DNA of 64,000 nt from Streptomyces sp. Sge12 (GCF_002080455.1 NZ_CP020555.1:4084001-4148000), one strand, 5' to 3'; shown: positions 16,928 through 26,172, numbered from the stretch's first letter. Program-made: numbers and translations. Notes: generated from the letters alone by a model not told the origin.

Positions 16928-18412
16928 GTGAGCATGCCCGAGCCCATGGACGACCCCTGGGCCGACAGCGGTCCGGGTGACCGTCTGCCCGCCCGTTCGC
17001 GCCGCAACAGCGAAGGCCGTGGCCGCGGGGACGAACAGCACGACCGGGGCCGCGAGGGCGGCTCCTGGGACTCCGGCGGGGGCGGCGGCTTCGAGCGCGT
17101 CCCTCCGCAGGACCTCGACGCGGAGCAGTCGGTGCTCGGCGGCATGCTGCTCTCGAAGGACGCCATCGCGGACGTCGTCGAGGTCCTCAAGGGCCATGAC
17201 TTCTACCGGCCCTCGCACGAGACGATCTACCAGGCCATCCTCGACCTGTACGCCAAGGGCGAGCCGGCCGACCCGATCACCGTCGGCGCCGAGCTGACCC
17301 GGCGCGGCGAGATCAGCAAGGTGGGCGGGGCCTCGTACCTGCACACCCTGGTCCAGTCCGTGCCGACCGCGGCGAACGCCGAGTACTACGCGGAGATCGT
17401 CCACGAGCGGGCCGTCCTGCGCCGCCTGGTCGCGGCCGGTACGAAGATCACGCAGATGGGCTACGCCGCCGACGGTGACGTCGACGAGATCGTCAACAGC
17501 GCCCAGGCCGAGATCTACGCCGTCACCGAGCAGCGGACCTCCGAGGACTACCTGCCGCTCGGCGACATCATGGAGGGCGCCCTCGACGAGATCGAGGCGA
17601 TCGGCTCCCGCAGCGGCCAGATGTCGGGCGTCCCCACCGGCTTCACCGACCTGGACTCGCTGACCAACGGTCTGCACCCGGGCCAGATGATCGTCATCGC
17701 TGCCCGTCCCGCCATGGGTAAGTCCACGCTCGCGCTGGACTTCGCCCGGGCCTGCTCCATCAAGAGCAACCTGCCGAGCGTGATCTTCTCCCTCGAAATG
17801 GGGCGCAACGAGATCGCCATGCGTCTGCTCTCGGCGGAGGCCCGGGTGGCGCTGCACCACATGCGCTCAGGCACGATGACGGACGACGACTGGACCCGGC
17901 TGGCCCGCCGGATGCCGGACGTCTCGGCCGCCCCGCTCTACATCGACGACTCCCCCAACCTGTCGATGATGGAGATCCGGGCCAAGTGCCGTCGGCTCAA
18001 GCAGCGCAACGACCTCTCGCTCGTGGTCATCGACTACCTCCAGCTGATGCAGTCGGGCGGCTCGCGCCGGCCGGAGAGCCGTCAGCAGGAGGTTTCGGAC
18101 ATGTCCCGAAACCTCAAGCTGCTGGCGAAGGAGCTGGAGGTCCCCGTGATCGCGCTCTCCCAGCTGAACCGTGGTCCCGAGCAGCGCACGGACAAGAAGC
18201 CCATGGTCTCCGACCTGCGTGAATCGGGCTCGATCGAGCAGGACGCGGACATGGTGATCCTGCTGCACCGCGAGGACGCGTACGAGAAGGAGTCCCCCCG
18301 CGCCGGTGAGGCCGACCTGATCGTCGCGAAGCACCGTAACGGCCCCACGGCCACGATCACGGTGGCCTTCCAGGGCCACTATTCACGCTTCGTGGACATG
18401 GCCAACACGTAG
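16928..18412 (+). CDS. dnaB: Replicative DNA helicase
   Basis: A 494-residue DnaB that unwinds DNA at the fork as a hexamer. A Gly/Arg-rich disordered head (1-57) precedes the N-terminal domain (QDLDAEQSVLGGML). The RecA-like domain has Walker A ARPAMGKST with Lys265, Walker B LVVIDYLQLMQ, and DLRESGSIEQDADMV near the end. No intein interrupts it. GTG 16928 is chosen because GGGAGGAGG stands 7 bp upstream; ATG 16934 is a close alternative. The frame is open to 16661 but only through the control region. Confidence 0.97.
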   Translation: MSMPEPMDDPWADSGPGDRLPARSRRNSEGRGRGDEQHDRGREGGSWDSGGGGGFERVPPQDLDAEQSVLGGMLLSKDAIADVVEVLKGHDFYRPSHETIYQAILDLYAKGEPADPITVGAELTRRGEISKVGGASYLHTLVQSVPTAANAEYYAEIVHERAVLRRLVAAGTKITQMGYAADGDVDEIVNSAQAEIYAVTEQRTSEDYLPLGDIMEGALDEIEAIGSRSGQMSGVPTGFTDLDSLTNGLHPGQMIVIAARPAMGKSTLALDFARACSIKSNLPSVIFSLEMGRNEIAMRLLSAEARVALHHMRSGTMTDDDWTRLARRMPDVSAAPLYIDDSPNLSMMEIRAKCRRLKQRNDLSLVVIDYLQLMQSGGSRRPESRQQEVSDMSRNLKLLAKELEVPVIALSQLNRGPEQRTDKKPMVSDLRESGSIEQDADMVILLHREDAYEKESPRAGEADLIVAKHRNGPTATITVAFQGHYSRFVDMANT

Positions 18413-18421
18413 CATCCGATC

Positions 18422-19807
18422 ATGGATGAGCTTGCTGAGGGCCTGGAACTCCTTCCTTCGACGCGGCGCGCGCTGCGGCACAGGATCGCGGTCGCGCAGA
18501 GCGAAGGGCGGGCGCCGTCCGTGGTGGCGGCCGTCCTGCGCGGCGGTGAAGTGGTCTGGGAGGGCTCACGGACCTCGGTCGAGGGGCATGGTCCGGACGG
18601 CGACGTCCAGTACCGGATCGGGTCGATCACCAAGACGTTCACGGCGGTCCTCGTGATGCGGCTGCGGGACGAAGGCCTGCTCGCGCTCACCGATCCCCTG
18701 GACAAGCACCTGCCGGGCACCGCGGCCGGCCGGGTGACCATTGCCCAACTGCTGTCCCACACCGGCGGGTTGGCGGCGGAGACGCCCGGCGAGTGGTGGG
18801 AGCGGACCCCCGGCGCGCAGCGGCCCCGACTCGCCGACGTGCTGGGGGAGGACCCGTTCAGGGTCACGCCCGGCAGCCGGCACCACTACTCCAACCCCGG
18901 TTACACCCTGCTGGGTTCGCTGGTCGAAGCCCTGCGCGGCAGGCCCTGGGAAGAGGTGCTGCGGGCCGAGGTGCTGGAACCCCTGGGGCTGGGGCGTACG
19001 AGCGCACTGCCGCAAGCCCCGCACGCGGGTGGCTGGGCGGTGCATCCCTGGGCGGACGTGATGATGCCCGAGCCGCTGGAGGACCTGGGGCTCATGGCCG
19101 CGGCCGGCCAACTGTGGTCCACGACGCGGGACCTGGCACGGTTCGCCGACTTCCTCCTGCGCGGCGACGAGCGCGTCCTGAGCGCCGAGTCCGTACGGGA
19201 GATGCGCACGGCGGCCGCACCCCCGGAGCCGGGCCTCGCCGAGGCGGGCTACGGGCTGGGCATGCAGCTGATGGCCGTCGGCGCCCGCAGGCTCGCGGGG
19301 CACAGCGGTTCGCTGCCCGGCTTCGTCGCGGGTCTGTGGCTGAGCGAGGCCGACGACGTGGCGGCCGTGGTGCTGGCGAACTGCACCTCGGGGCTGCCGG
19401 CCTCGACGGTGGCGGCGGAGCTCGTGGGAATCGTGGCGGATGCCGAGCCGCCCTTCCCGCGGCAGTGGCGACCGTTCCTGGAGTCGGACCGGGTGCCGCT
19501 GGAGGTGTGCGGCCCCTGGTACTGGGGCACTTCGGCCCAGGTGGTGCGCCTGGGCGCGGACGGGCTGCTGCACCTGGGCCCGGTGGGCGCCGCCGGGCGC
19601 ACGGCTCGCTTCCGGGCCGAGCCGGACGGCACCTGGACCGGGCTCTCCGGCTACTACGCCGGTGAGACGCTGCGTGCGGTGCGCCGCGCGGACGGCTCGG
19701 TGAGCCATCTCGATCTGGCGTCCTTCGTCTTCACCCGGGAGCCCTACGACGCAGACGCCCCGGTGCCCGGCGGGGTGGACCCGCAGGGCTGGCGGGGTAT
19801 CGGCTGA
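18422..19807 (+). CDS. Serine hydrolase of the beta-lactamase/class C family
   Basis: A 461-residue protein with the penicillin-recognising fold: nucleophile Ser68 in SITK, the YSN triad in HHYSNPGYTLLG, and HSGSLPGF in the position of the KTG motif. A C-terminal domain of about 100 residues follows, as in many D-aminopeptidase or esterase relatives. No signal peptide is evident, so it is probably cytoplasmic and not a true resistance enzyme. It starts 9 bp after dnaB stops, so co-transcription is possible. Substrate unknown. Confidence 0.85.
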   Translation: MDELAEGLELLPSTRRALRHRIAVAQSEGRAPSVVAAVLRGGEVVWEGSRTSVEGHGPDGDVQYRIGSITKTFTAVLVMRLRDEGLLALTDPLDKHLPGTAAGRVTIAQLLSHTGGLAAETPGEWWERTPGAQRPRLADVLGEDPFRVTPGSRHHYSNPGYTLLGSLVEALRGRPWEEVLRAEVLEPLGLGRTSALPQAPHAGGWAVHPWADVMMPEPLEDLGLMAAAGQLWSTTRDLARFADFLLRGDERVLSAESVREMRTAAAPPEPGLAEAGYGLGMQLMAVGARRLAGHSGSLPGFVAGLWLSEADDVAAVVLANCTSGLPASTVAAELVGIVADAEPPFPRQWRPFLESDRVPLEVCGPWYWGTSAQVVRLGADGLLHLGPVGAAGRTARFRAEPDGTWTGLSGYYAGETLRAVRRADGSVSHLDLASFVFTREPYDADAPVPGGVDPQGWRGIG

Positions 19808-19822
19808 CGGTTCGGGGCGGGT

Positions 19823-20992
19823 TCAGGCGACGAGTTCACGCTCCAGCGGGGTGCGGAAGCGCGGGGTGATCCGGGCGTCTCCCACCCATGCGGCGAGCCG
19901 GGCGGCCTCGGCGGTGATCGCTCCTTCGGCGGCGCGGCCGGGGTCGGCCAGCAGCCGCAAGACGATCTCGCCGTCGGAGCGCTGTGCCCAGCCGCCGACG
20001 ATCTCGCCGTTCCACCACACGGTGGGACCGATGTTGCCGGCGTAGTCGAACAGGGCGCTCCGGTGGGCGGGGTCGAGGTGGAAACTGCGGTCGGCCCAGC
20101 CCATGGCGGTGGGGTCGAGGCCGGGCAGCAGCGCGGCCCAGGGCTCGGGTGCCGGTTCGGGGGCGGTGTCCCCGGGGCTGACGAGCGCGGTGGTGCCGTC
20201 CTCGAGTCGGACCTGGTCGGGTCCCACGGCGGCGAGGGCCTTGCGGGTGTCCGTGAGGGTCCATCCGGTCCACCACTTGAGGTCGGCCTCGGTGGCGGGG
20301 CCGTAGGCACGGAGCCAGCGGCGGGCGATCTCCGTACGGGACTCGGCGGCGGGCAGAGCGGGCCAGGGCTCGGTGTGGACCCAGCGGTACTGGCTGGAGG
20401 TCCACGAGCCGCGCGGCCGGTCGCGGCGGATCCGCCCGTCGGCGGCGAGCAGGCGGATGACGCGGGTGGTGATCCCCTGCTCGGTTTCGTACTTCTTGCC
20501 GCGACCGATGGTGATCTTCTGCCGCAGTGCGGGTACGGCCGCGGACAGCTGGCTCCCGGTGGAGGGGCCGTGGGCGTCGAGTGCGGCGAGCGCGGCCGCC
20601 TCGGCGCGGGCCAGCCAGGCGGCGTCGAGCCCCTGCCCGTCCTCGTCGAGGTGTTTGAGGAGGGTGCGGCGTTCCTTCACGGCGATCGCGCGGGCGGTGG
20701 AGGAGTCGACGTGCGGGGCGAGTTCGGCGGAGACCGCGAAGAGCGTGTTGCGCATGCTCAGCAGGCGCACCAGGCTGACGTCCTCGTAGAGTGCCCGCTC
20801 GATCAGGTCCGGGCCACCCTCGGTGAGCCGGGCCCGGGCCGAGAGGAAGACGGTCGCGGCATCCGTGGCGTGCAGGGCGACGACGGAGTCCGCGGCCTGC
20901 GCCACCGTCGCTGCGCGGGCCGACGGAGCCAGGCGGTGGCGCCGGCCGAGCCGGTGGCGGCGTTCGGCGGTGGTGACGAGGGGGAGGCTCAT
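19823..20992 (-). CDS. Winged-helix protein of the AlkZ/YcaQ (HTH_42) family
   Basis: A 389-residue protein of the HTH_42 family whose characterised members are DNA glycosylases for crosslinks and bulky adducts. Visible landmarks: ALHATDAATVFLSARAR (about residues 39-55), a winged-helix region around 165-210, and WWNGEIVGGW near 325. In AlkZ and YcaQ the catalytic QxQ or QxD stands where this protein has HATD, so glycosylase activity is not assured. A -10-like TACGAT lies 7 bp before the ATG and GGGAGG abuts it, so the mRNA may be leaderless. Confidence 0.75.
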   Translation of the reverse strand: MSLPLVTTAERRHRLGRRHRLAPSARAATVAQAADSVVALHATDAATVFLSARARLTEGGPDLIERALYEDVSLVRLLSMRNTLFAVSAELAPHVDSSTARAIAVKERRTLLKHLDEDGQGLDAAWLARAEAAALAALDAHGPSTGSQLSAAVPALRQKITIGRGKKYETEQGITTRVIRLLAADGRIRRDRPRGSWTSSQYRWVHTEPWPALPAAESRTEIARRWLRAYGPATEADLKWWTGWTLTDTRKALAAVGPDQVRLEDGTTALVSPGDTAPEPAPEPWAALLPGLDPTAMGWADRSFHLDPAHRSALFDYAGNIGPTVWWNGEIVGGWAQRSDGEIVLRLLADPGRAAEGAITAEAARLAAWVGDARITPRFRTPLERELVA

Positions 20993-21006
20993 CCTCCCGA
21001 TCGTAG

Positions 21007-21033
21007 GCCGGGCCGCCGACGCGGCGGCCCGGC
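21007..21033 (-). terminator. Hairpin between an acetyltransferase gene and the AlkZ-like gene
   Basis: Perfect 12-bp stem (21007-21018 with 21022-21033) with a 3-base loop, 16 bp past the acetyltransferase stop. It ends the two-gene acetyltransferase transcript. Confidence 0.75.
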
Positions 21034-21049
21034 TTGCCGGAACGAGCGG

Positions 21050-21511
21050 TCAGAGCTGGAGCTTGAACCCGACGTGCGAGGCGGTGAACCCGAGCCGTTC
21101 GTAGAAGCGATGGGCGTCGGTCCGGGTCGCGTCCGAAGTCAGCTGTACGAGCGAGCAGTTCTCGGCACGGGACTTCTCGACGGCCCATTCGATGAACCGG
21201 GTGCCCAGGCCGCTGCCGCGCTCCTCGGCGTGTACGCGGACGCCCTCGATGATGGCGCGGGTGGCTCCCCGGCGGGAGAGTCCCGGGACGATCGTCAGCT
21301 GGAGGGTGCCCACGACACGGTCGGCGCGGACGGCGACGACCAGGTGCTGGTTCGGGTCGTCGGTGAGGCGCTTCAGGGCCGCGAGGTACGGGGCGAGGTC
21401 GTCCGGGGACTCGCGGGTGGCGCCGAGCGGGTCGTCGGCCAGCATGGCCACGACGGCGGGTACATCGGCTGCCGTGGCGGGCCGGATCGTCAGCTCAGGA
21501 AGGTTGGTCAC
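21050..21511 (-). CDS. GNAT family acetyltransferase
   Basis: A 153-residue single-domain GNAT. The acetyl-CoA-binding stretch is VHAEERGSGLGTRFIEWAV (Q/RxxGxG/A type, about residues 93-111) and the C-terminus has AHRFYERLGFTASHVGF. Substrate unknown. GTG at 21511 has GAGAGGAA upstream. It lies 15 bp downstream of another acetyltransferase gene, in one operon. Confidence 0.85.
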   Translation of the reverse strand: MTNLPELTIRPATAADVPAVVAMLADDPLGATRESPDDLAPYLAALKRLTDDPNQHLVVAVRADRVVGTLQLTIVPGLSRRGATRAIIEGVRVHAEERGSGLGTRFIEWAVEKSRAENCSLVQLTSDATRTDAHRFYERLGFTASHVGFKLQL

Positions 21512-21526
21512 GATGGCGTGTTCCTC

Positions 21527-22420
21527 TCAGCCCGCGGCCACGGTGAGCGGTGCCCAGCGGCGGGTCCAGTCGCCGGGCAGGCCGGGGAGGTCGCGGGTCA
21601 TGACGGCGTTGAAGGCCACGGAGGCCAGTCCGCGGTCCTTGAGCCAGGCGAGGAGTTCCTCGTGCCGTACGTCGACGTCGGTGCGCAGCACCCGGTCGGT
21701 ACCCACAGCGAGCGCGCTGATCAGGGACTGTGCGGTCGCGGTGTCCTGGGCGATCAACGGGCCGATGACCTGTGTGTCCATATTGGGCCAGGCCGCTGCA
21801 TAGCCGGTGAGGGCGCCGTTCCCGGAGGGGTCCTCGGCAACGACCAAGCGGTCCGCGAAGGCCGGCAGCCGGGTGATCATGTGCGTGCGGTCGGTTCCGA
21901 AGACTTCCGCGTCCAGACGCAGGATCCGGGGGAGGTCCTCGGCGTTGGCCGGCCGGACCCGGGCGGTGCCGTACGCCCCGGGGGTGCCCTCATGCCGAAA
22001 GGCGCCCATCAGCATCTCGGCGCGTCCGGTCGTCTTGAAGCCGAGCTCCTCGTAGAGGGGGCGCCCGTACGGGGTGGCGTGCAGGGTGAGGGGGACGCCC
22101 TTGAGTACGTCGTTGCAGACGTGCGCCATCAGGCGGCGGCCCAGACCCTGGCGGGCGAAGCGGGCGGCCACGAGGACCATGCCGATGGCGGCGAGCTCCG
22201 GTCCGGCGTGTGTGGTGCCGTACCGGGTGACGACACAGGAGGCAGCGAGCCCCCGGCCGTCCGGGGCATCGACGCCGTAGCCGGTTCCGGCGGCGAGGAG
22301 CAGACGCCACTTGTGGTCCTCGCGGAGCCATCCGCGATCTTCGGACAGGTCGGCGCAGCGGTGGAGATCGTCCACGGTCAGCGCCCGGATCGGTAGATCG
22401 GTGATGTGTGGTGGTGTCAC
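21527..22420 (-). CDS. GNAT acetyltransferase with C-terminal Acetyltransf_18-like domain
   Basis: A 297-residue protein. The first half is a GNAT domain with ARFARQGLGRRLMAHVCND as the CoA loop; the second half (from about residue 148, RVRPANAEDLPRIL) resembles the accessory YitH/Acetyltransf_18 fold. Start choice is uncertain: GTG 22420 with a CAGTCT -10-like element just upstream (leaderless), or ATG 22438; neither has a good ribosome site. Upstream lie three parS sites. Substrate unknown. Confidence 0.8.
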   Translation of the reverse strand: MTPPHITDLPIRALTVDDLHRCADLSEDRGWLREDHKWRLLLAAGTGYGVDAPDGRGLAASCVVTRYGTTHAGPELAAIGMVLVAARFARQGLGRRLMAHVCNDVLKGVPLTLHATPYGRPLYEELGFKTTGRAEMLMGAFRHEGTPGAYGTARVRPANAEDLPRILRLDAEVFGTDRTHMITRLPAFADRLVVAEDPSGNGALTGYAAAWPNMDTQVIGPLIAQDTATAQSLISALAVGTDRVLRTDVDVRHEELLAWLKDRGLASVAFNAVMTRDLPGLPGDWTRRWAPLTVAAG

Positions 22421-22484
22421 CGGCCCAGACTGGATCATGGACCGGGAGCCGTCCAGAGGATTTGGGGTGGATGTTCGGGAGGAT

Positions 22485-22498
22485 GTTTCACGTGAAAC
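22485..22498. other. parS site
   Basis: Perfect GTTTCACGTGAAAC, first of three within 79 bp between divergent genes. Confidence 0.95.
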
Positions 22499-22530
22499 AC
22501 CGGATACCCGGGCTCGAGCCGCCGGACGAT

Positions 22531-22544
22531 GTTTCACGTGAAAC
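22531..22544. other. parS site
   Basis: Perfect GTTTCACGTGAAAC, second of the triplet. Confidence 0.95.
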
Positions 22545-22549
22545 ACGGT

Positions 22550-22563
22550 GTTTCACGTGAAAC
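22550..22563. other. parS site beside the HAD promoter
   Basis: Perfect GTTTCACGTGAAAC, third of the triplet and only 5 bp from the second. It falls where the -35 element of the following leaderless-looking gene should be. Confidence 0.95.
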
Positions 22564-22585
22564 GGACCGGCTAGCCTCACTGGCT

Positions 22586-23236
22586 ATGACTCTCCTGCAC
22601 CTCTTCGATCTCGACGGGACGCTGATGTACGGCTCGGCGGCGCCGGTCGAGATCTCCCGGCAGCTCGGGCTGAGCGCCGAGATCGCCGAGCTGGAACGGG
22701 CCTTCGGCGCGCAGAAGATGGGGCCGCACCAGTTCTCGGTGGCCGCGCACGCGCTGTGGACCGAGCTGACGCCCGCGCACGTACGGGCCGCGTTCGACGG
22801 GGCTCCCTGGCTCACCGGAATCCGGGACGTGTGGCAGGAGATCCGGGACCGCGGGGACTACTGCGCCGTGATCTCCCTGTCGCCCTCCTTCTTCGTGGAG
22901 ATGCTGCTGGAATGGGGTGCGCACGCCGCGCACGGGTCGGTCTACCCGGAGGTGCCCTTCACGCGACCCGTGGAGGAGTCGGGGATCCTGACGCCCGAGG
23001 GCAAGGTCCGGGTGGCGGACCGGCTCTGCGCGGAGTTCGGTGTGAGCCGGAGCGACTGTGTCGCGTACGGGGATTCGGTGACCGACGCGATGCTCTTCGA
23101 CGTGGTGCCGATCTCGGTGGCGGTCAATGCGCGGCCTTTTCTGGCCGAGCGGGCCACCCATGTCTACGAGGGTCGGGATTTGCGCGAGGCATACCAGCTT
23201 GTAGGGCTGACGCGCCCGGGAGTTGACGCATCTTAG
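22586..23236 (+). CDS. HAD superfamily phosphatase (HAD-IB type)
   Basis: A 216-residue hydrolase resembling phosphoserine phosphatase. Motif I FDLDGTLMYG (residues 6-15) holds the nucleophile Asp, motif II is CAVISLSPS, and motif IV is YGDSVTDAMLFD. Substrate unknown. ATG 22586 follows a TAGCCT hexamer by 8 bp and lacks a ribosome site, so a leaderless transcript is likely. The frame is open back to 22529 only because parS reads MFHVKH, which is not part of the protein. Confidence 0.88.
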   Translation: MTLLHLFDLDGTLMYGSAAPVEISRQLGLSAEIAELERAFGAQKMGPHQFSVAAHALWTELTPAHVRAAFDGAPWLTGIRDVWQEIRDRGDYCAVISLSPSFFVEMLLEWGAHAAHGSVYPEVPFTRPVEESGILTPEGKVRVADRLCAEFGVSRSDCVAYGDSVTDAMLFDVVPISVAVNARPFLAERATHVYEGRDLREAYQLVGLTRPGVDAS

Positions 23237-23378
23237 GAGGAAAGTGGGTTCGAAACGCGGATTTTCCGCGTTTCCCCGCAGGCCTCTGAGCCGGCTGGCA
23301 CGCTGTGAAACCCGGAACCACGGATTCATAGGCCGTGGCGTGTGCAGACCGACCGAGATGCTCGAAGCGAGGCACCGC

Positions 23379-24566
23379 ATGGACGCTCCGCCCACCAGAT
23401 CGGCCAGACGCGAACCGGCCCGGATACCCGGCGAGGGCGGCGCGACCGAGCCCTCACCGGATGCCGTACTCATCCGCCGGACCCTCGCGGAAATCGCCCC
23501 CGTCGCCGACAGGGTGACCTCGTACTTCTACGCTCTGGTGTTCACCGGGCACCCGGAAGTGCGGGGCATGTTCCCCGCAGCCATGGATGCCCAGCGCGAC
23601 CGGCTGCTGAAGGCGCTGCTGACCGCCGCCGAGCACATCGACAACCCCGACGTACTCGTCCCCTACCTCCGCCGACTGGGTACGGGGCACCGCAAGTACG
23701 GCACCATGGCCGGTCACTATCCCGCGGTGGGCGAGGCCCTCGTCGGAGCGCTGGCCCGGTACGCGTACAACAGCTGGGGCCCGGAGACGCAGGCCGCCTG
23801 GGTGCGGGCGTACACCGCGATCTCCCAGATCATGATCGACGCGGCGGCGGAGGACGAGGTGAAGGCTCCCGCGTGGTGGCACGCGGAGGTGGTCTCCCAC
23901 GATCTGCGCACCCCGGACATCGCCGTGCTCACCGTCCGCCCCGACCAGCCCTACGCCTTCGTGGCCGGCCAGTACGCGAGCCTGGAGACTCCGTGGTGGC
24001 CGCGGGTGTGGCGGCACTACTCCTTCGCCTCGGCGCCGCGCGCCGACGGACTGCTGTCCTTCCACGTCAAGGCCGTCCCCGCCGGCTGGGTGTCCAACGC
24101 GCTGGTGCGCCACGCCCGCCCCGGGGACGTACTGCGCCTCGGTCCGCCGGCGGGGTCGATGGTGGTGGACCACTCCACGGACAACGGCATGCTGTGTCTC
24201 GGCGGGGGCACCGGAATCGCTCCGATCAAGGCGCTGATCGAGGACGTGGCCGAACACGGTGAGCGGCGGCCGGTGGAAGTGTTCTTCGGGGCCCGCAGTG
24301 ACAGCGACCTCTACGACAAGGACACCCTGCTGGGACTCCAGCGCTCGCACCCGTGGCTGTCGGTGCGCCCGGTGGTCGGTGACGGACTGGCCGGGCAGCT
24401 GCCGCAGGCAGTGGGCGAGCACGGCCCGTGGAGCTCGTACGACGCCTTCATCTCGGGTCCGCCGGCGATGATCCGCAACGGAGTGGACGAGCTCCTTCGG
24501 ATCGGGATTCCCTGCGAGCGGATCCGGCACGACGCGGTCGAGGAACTGGCGGGCATCGCCGGCTGA
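23379..24566 (+). CDS. Flavohemoprotein-like globin-oxidoreductase
   Basis: A 395-residue two-module protein. A globin domain (about 35-165) has the proximal-histidine region GTGHRKYGTMAGHYPAVG. An FAD/NAD(P) reductase domain follows with RHYSFAS (FAD) and CLGGGTGIAPIKALIED (NAD). This is the layout of nitric-oxide dioxygenase. ATG 23379 has GAGG upstream; ATG 23358 is an alternative. The ~35-residue N-terminal extension is low-complexity. No regulator gene or obvious NsrR site is adjacent. Confidence 0.88.
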   Translation: MDAPPTRSARREPARIPGEGGATEPSPDAVLIRRTLAEIAPVADRVTSYFYALVFTGHPEVRGMFPAAMDAQRDRLLKALLTAAEHIDNPDVLVPYLRRLGTGHRKYGTMAGHYPAVGEALVGALARYAYNSWGPETQAAWVRAYTAISQIMIDAAAEDEVKAPAWWHAEVVSHDLRTPDIAVLTVRPDQPYAFVAGQYASLETPWWPRVWRHYSFASAPRADGLLSFHVKAVPAGWVSNALVRHARPGDVLRLGPPAGSMVVDHSTDNGMLCLGGGTGIAPIKALIEDVAEHGERRPVEVFFGARSDSDLYDKDTLLGLQRSHPWLSVRPVVGDGLAGQLPQAVGEHGPWSSYDAFISGPPAMIRNGVDELLRIGIPCERIRHDAVEELAGIAG

Positions 24567-24591
24567 GACCGGAGGCAGCCCGCCGGTCTCA
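24564..24591 (+). terminator. Hairpin at the end of the flavohemoprotein gene
   Basis: TGAGACCGG and CCGGTCTCA form a 9-bp stem around 10 bases. The stop codon TGA is the first part of the stem. It can serve the convergent Nudix gene as well. Confidence 0.65.
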
Positions 24592-24599
24592 GTCCACTC

Positions 24600-25079
24600 T
24601 CAGCCCAGGTCGGGAGCGTGCATGGCGCGTACGCCCTCGATGTTGCCGTCGAGGTAGTGCCGCAGGGACAGCGGGACGAGATGGACGGCGGCGATGCCCA
24701 CCCGGCTGAAGGGCACGCGGACGATCTCGTACTCGCCCTCGGGCTGATCGATTTCGGGGCCGTGCCGGAGGTTCGGGTCCATCGATTCGAGGCGGCAGAC
24801 GAAGAAGTGCTGCACCTTCACGCCGGTCACCCCCCGGTCGGCGATGTGCTCGACGGTGTCGACGAAGCAGGGCACCACATCGGTGATCTTCGCGCCGAGT
24901 TCTTCGTGGACCTCCCGGTGAAGGGCATCGACGACGGTGGAGTCCGAGGGCTCCACTCCCCCGCCGGGGGTGAGCCAGTACGGATCGACGCCGGGCCTGG
25001 TGCGTTTGATGAGGATCAGGTCGTCACCGTCGAGCAGGATCGCGCGGGCGGTGCGTTTGACCACGGGACGTTCGGTCAT
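24600..25079 (-). CDS. Nudix hydrolase
   Basis: A 159-residue protein. The Nudix box runs GGGVEPSDSTVVDALHREVH then EELG (about residues 39-62); the usual G at the middle is replaced but the catalytic REVHEEL core is intact. It hydrolyses some nucleoside-diphosphate-linked compound, identity unknown. ATG 25079 lacks a clear ribosome site. It lies 60 bp downstream of the LysR gene on the same strand. Confidence 0.85.
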   Translation of the reverse strand: MTERPVVKRTARAILLDGDDLILIKRTRPGVDPYWLTPGGGVEPSDSTVVDALHREVHEELGAKITDVVPCFVDTVEHIADRGVTGVKVQHFFVCRLESMDPNLRHGPEIDQPEGEYEIVRVPFSRVGIAAVHLVPLSLRHYLDGNIEGVRAMHAPDLG

Positions 25080-25139
25080 GGGAGAAGAGTGGCCCACCAC
25101 TCCGCTTCTGAAACGCGCCACGGGCCGAAAAGAAGGGGC

Positions 25140-26045
25140 TCACCAGTGCACGGCGGCATCCAGCAGCCGATCGTGGGCCCGGGCGAGGTGGGCCAGGGCC
25201 AGGCTCCCGGTCCGTACGACCAGGAACCACGTGCGCAGCGGCGGCACCGCGGGCTCCGCCAGCGCGACGACCCGACCGCTGTCGAGGGCCTCCTGGCACA
25301 GGTAGCGGGGCAGGACGGCGAGTCCGGCACCGGCCCGGACACATTCCAGTACTGCCCTCAGGTCGGGTACGACCACGGTGGCGGCCAGGGACCGGGCATC
25401 GGGCGCTGTCTCGAAGACGGCGGCCCAGTACCGGGCGACGAGCGGCAGGCTCTCGTGGACCTCGACGAGCGGGATGCCCTCCAGGGCGGTGGGCCCCTCC
25501 GCTCGCAGCCGGTCCCTGTCGACGAGAGCGGCCCAGTAGGGCGCGGCGACCAGGACGTGCTCCTCGTCGCACAGCGCGGTGGCGGAGAAGAGACCGCCCC
25601 GGGGATGGGCGGTGGTGACGACGAGGTCGTGGTGGCCCGCGGCGAGCCCGTCGAGGGCCGCTTCCGCGTCGGTCTGCGGGGCGGCGCGCAGGGTGTGGCC
25701 CTGGCCGACGAGGAGGGCGAGGGCGGGCAGCACGCGCAGGCTCAGGACCTCGGGGGGTCCGGCGACGTGGAGCGTGCGTAACGCGCCGGCGGCCTCCCGC
25801 TCGGCCTCGGTGATCCGCAGCAGGGCGTCGAGGTGCGGGGCGGCTTTGTGGGCCAGTTCGTCACCGACGGCGGTGGGGGTGACGCCACGCGCCCGGCGGT
25901 GGAAGAGGGGCCGCCCCAACTGGCGTTCCAAGGTGCGGATCTGGGAGGTGACGGCGGGCTGCGACAGGCCGAGGAGGCTGGCGGCGCGCGTGAACGAGCC
26001 GGCCCGGTGGACGGCGACGAAGGTGCGCAGCAGGGTCAGGTCCAT
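25140..26045 (-). CDS. LysR family transcriptional regulator
   Basis: A 301-residue LysR protein. The winged helix (1-60) reads MDLTLLRTFVAVHRAGSFTR, LSQPAVTSQIRTLERQLG and LFHRRARGVTPT; the rest is a periplasmic-binding-like effector domain. GAGAGGTG precedes the ATG. No divergent gene sits next to it, so its target is not obvious; the downstream Nudix gene is a candidate. A short AT-rich element (ATAAATATGCAGATA) upstream may hold its promoter. Confidence 0.92.
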   Translation of the reverse strand: MDLTLLRTFVAVHRAGSFTRAASLLGLSQPAVTSQIRTLERQLGRPLFHRRARGVTPTAVGDELAHKAAPHLDALLRITEAEREAAGALRTLHVAGPPEVLSLRVLPALALLVGQGHTLRAAPQTDAEAALDGLAAGHHDLVVTTAHPRGGLFSATALCDEEHVLVAAPYWAALVDRDRLRAEGPTALEGIPLVEVHESLPLVARYWAAVFETAPDARSLAATVVVPDLRAVLECVRAGAGLAVLPRYLCQEALDSGRVVALAEPAVPPLRTWFLVVRTGSLALAHLARAHDRLLDAAVHW

Positions 26046-26172
26046 CGCGGCACCTCTCGGTGGGGGCCTTCAACTATAAATATGCAGATAGGTCCCTGTC
26101 GTTACCGTGATTGGACTCTGACACAGAGTCAATTAGCCTTGTCACATGGTTCTTCGCGCGCGGAACCAGGGG

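Noticed and set aside
20063..22396. 777-residue plus-strand frame across three minus-strand genes
   Set aside because: It crosses several real genes and a terminator; Gly/Val-rich composition of a shadow.
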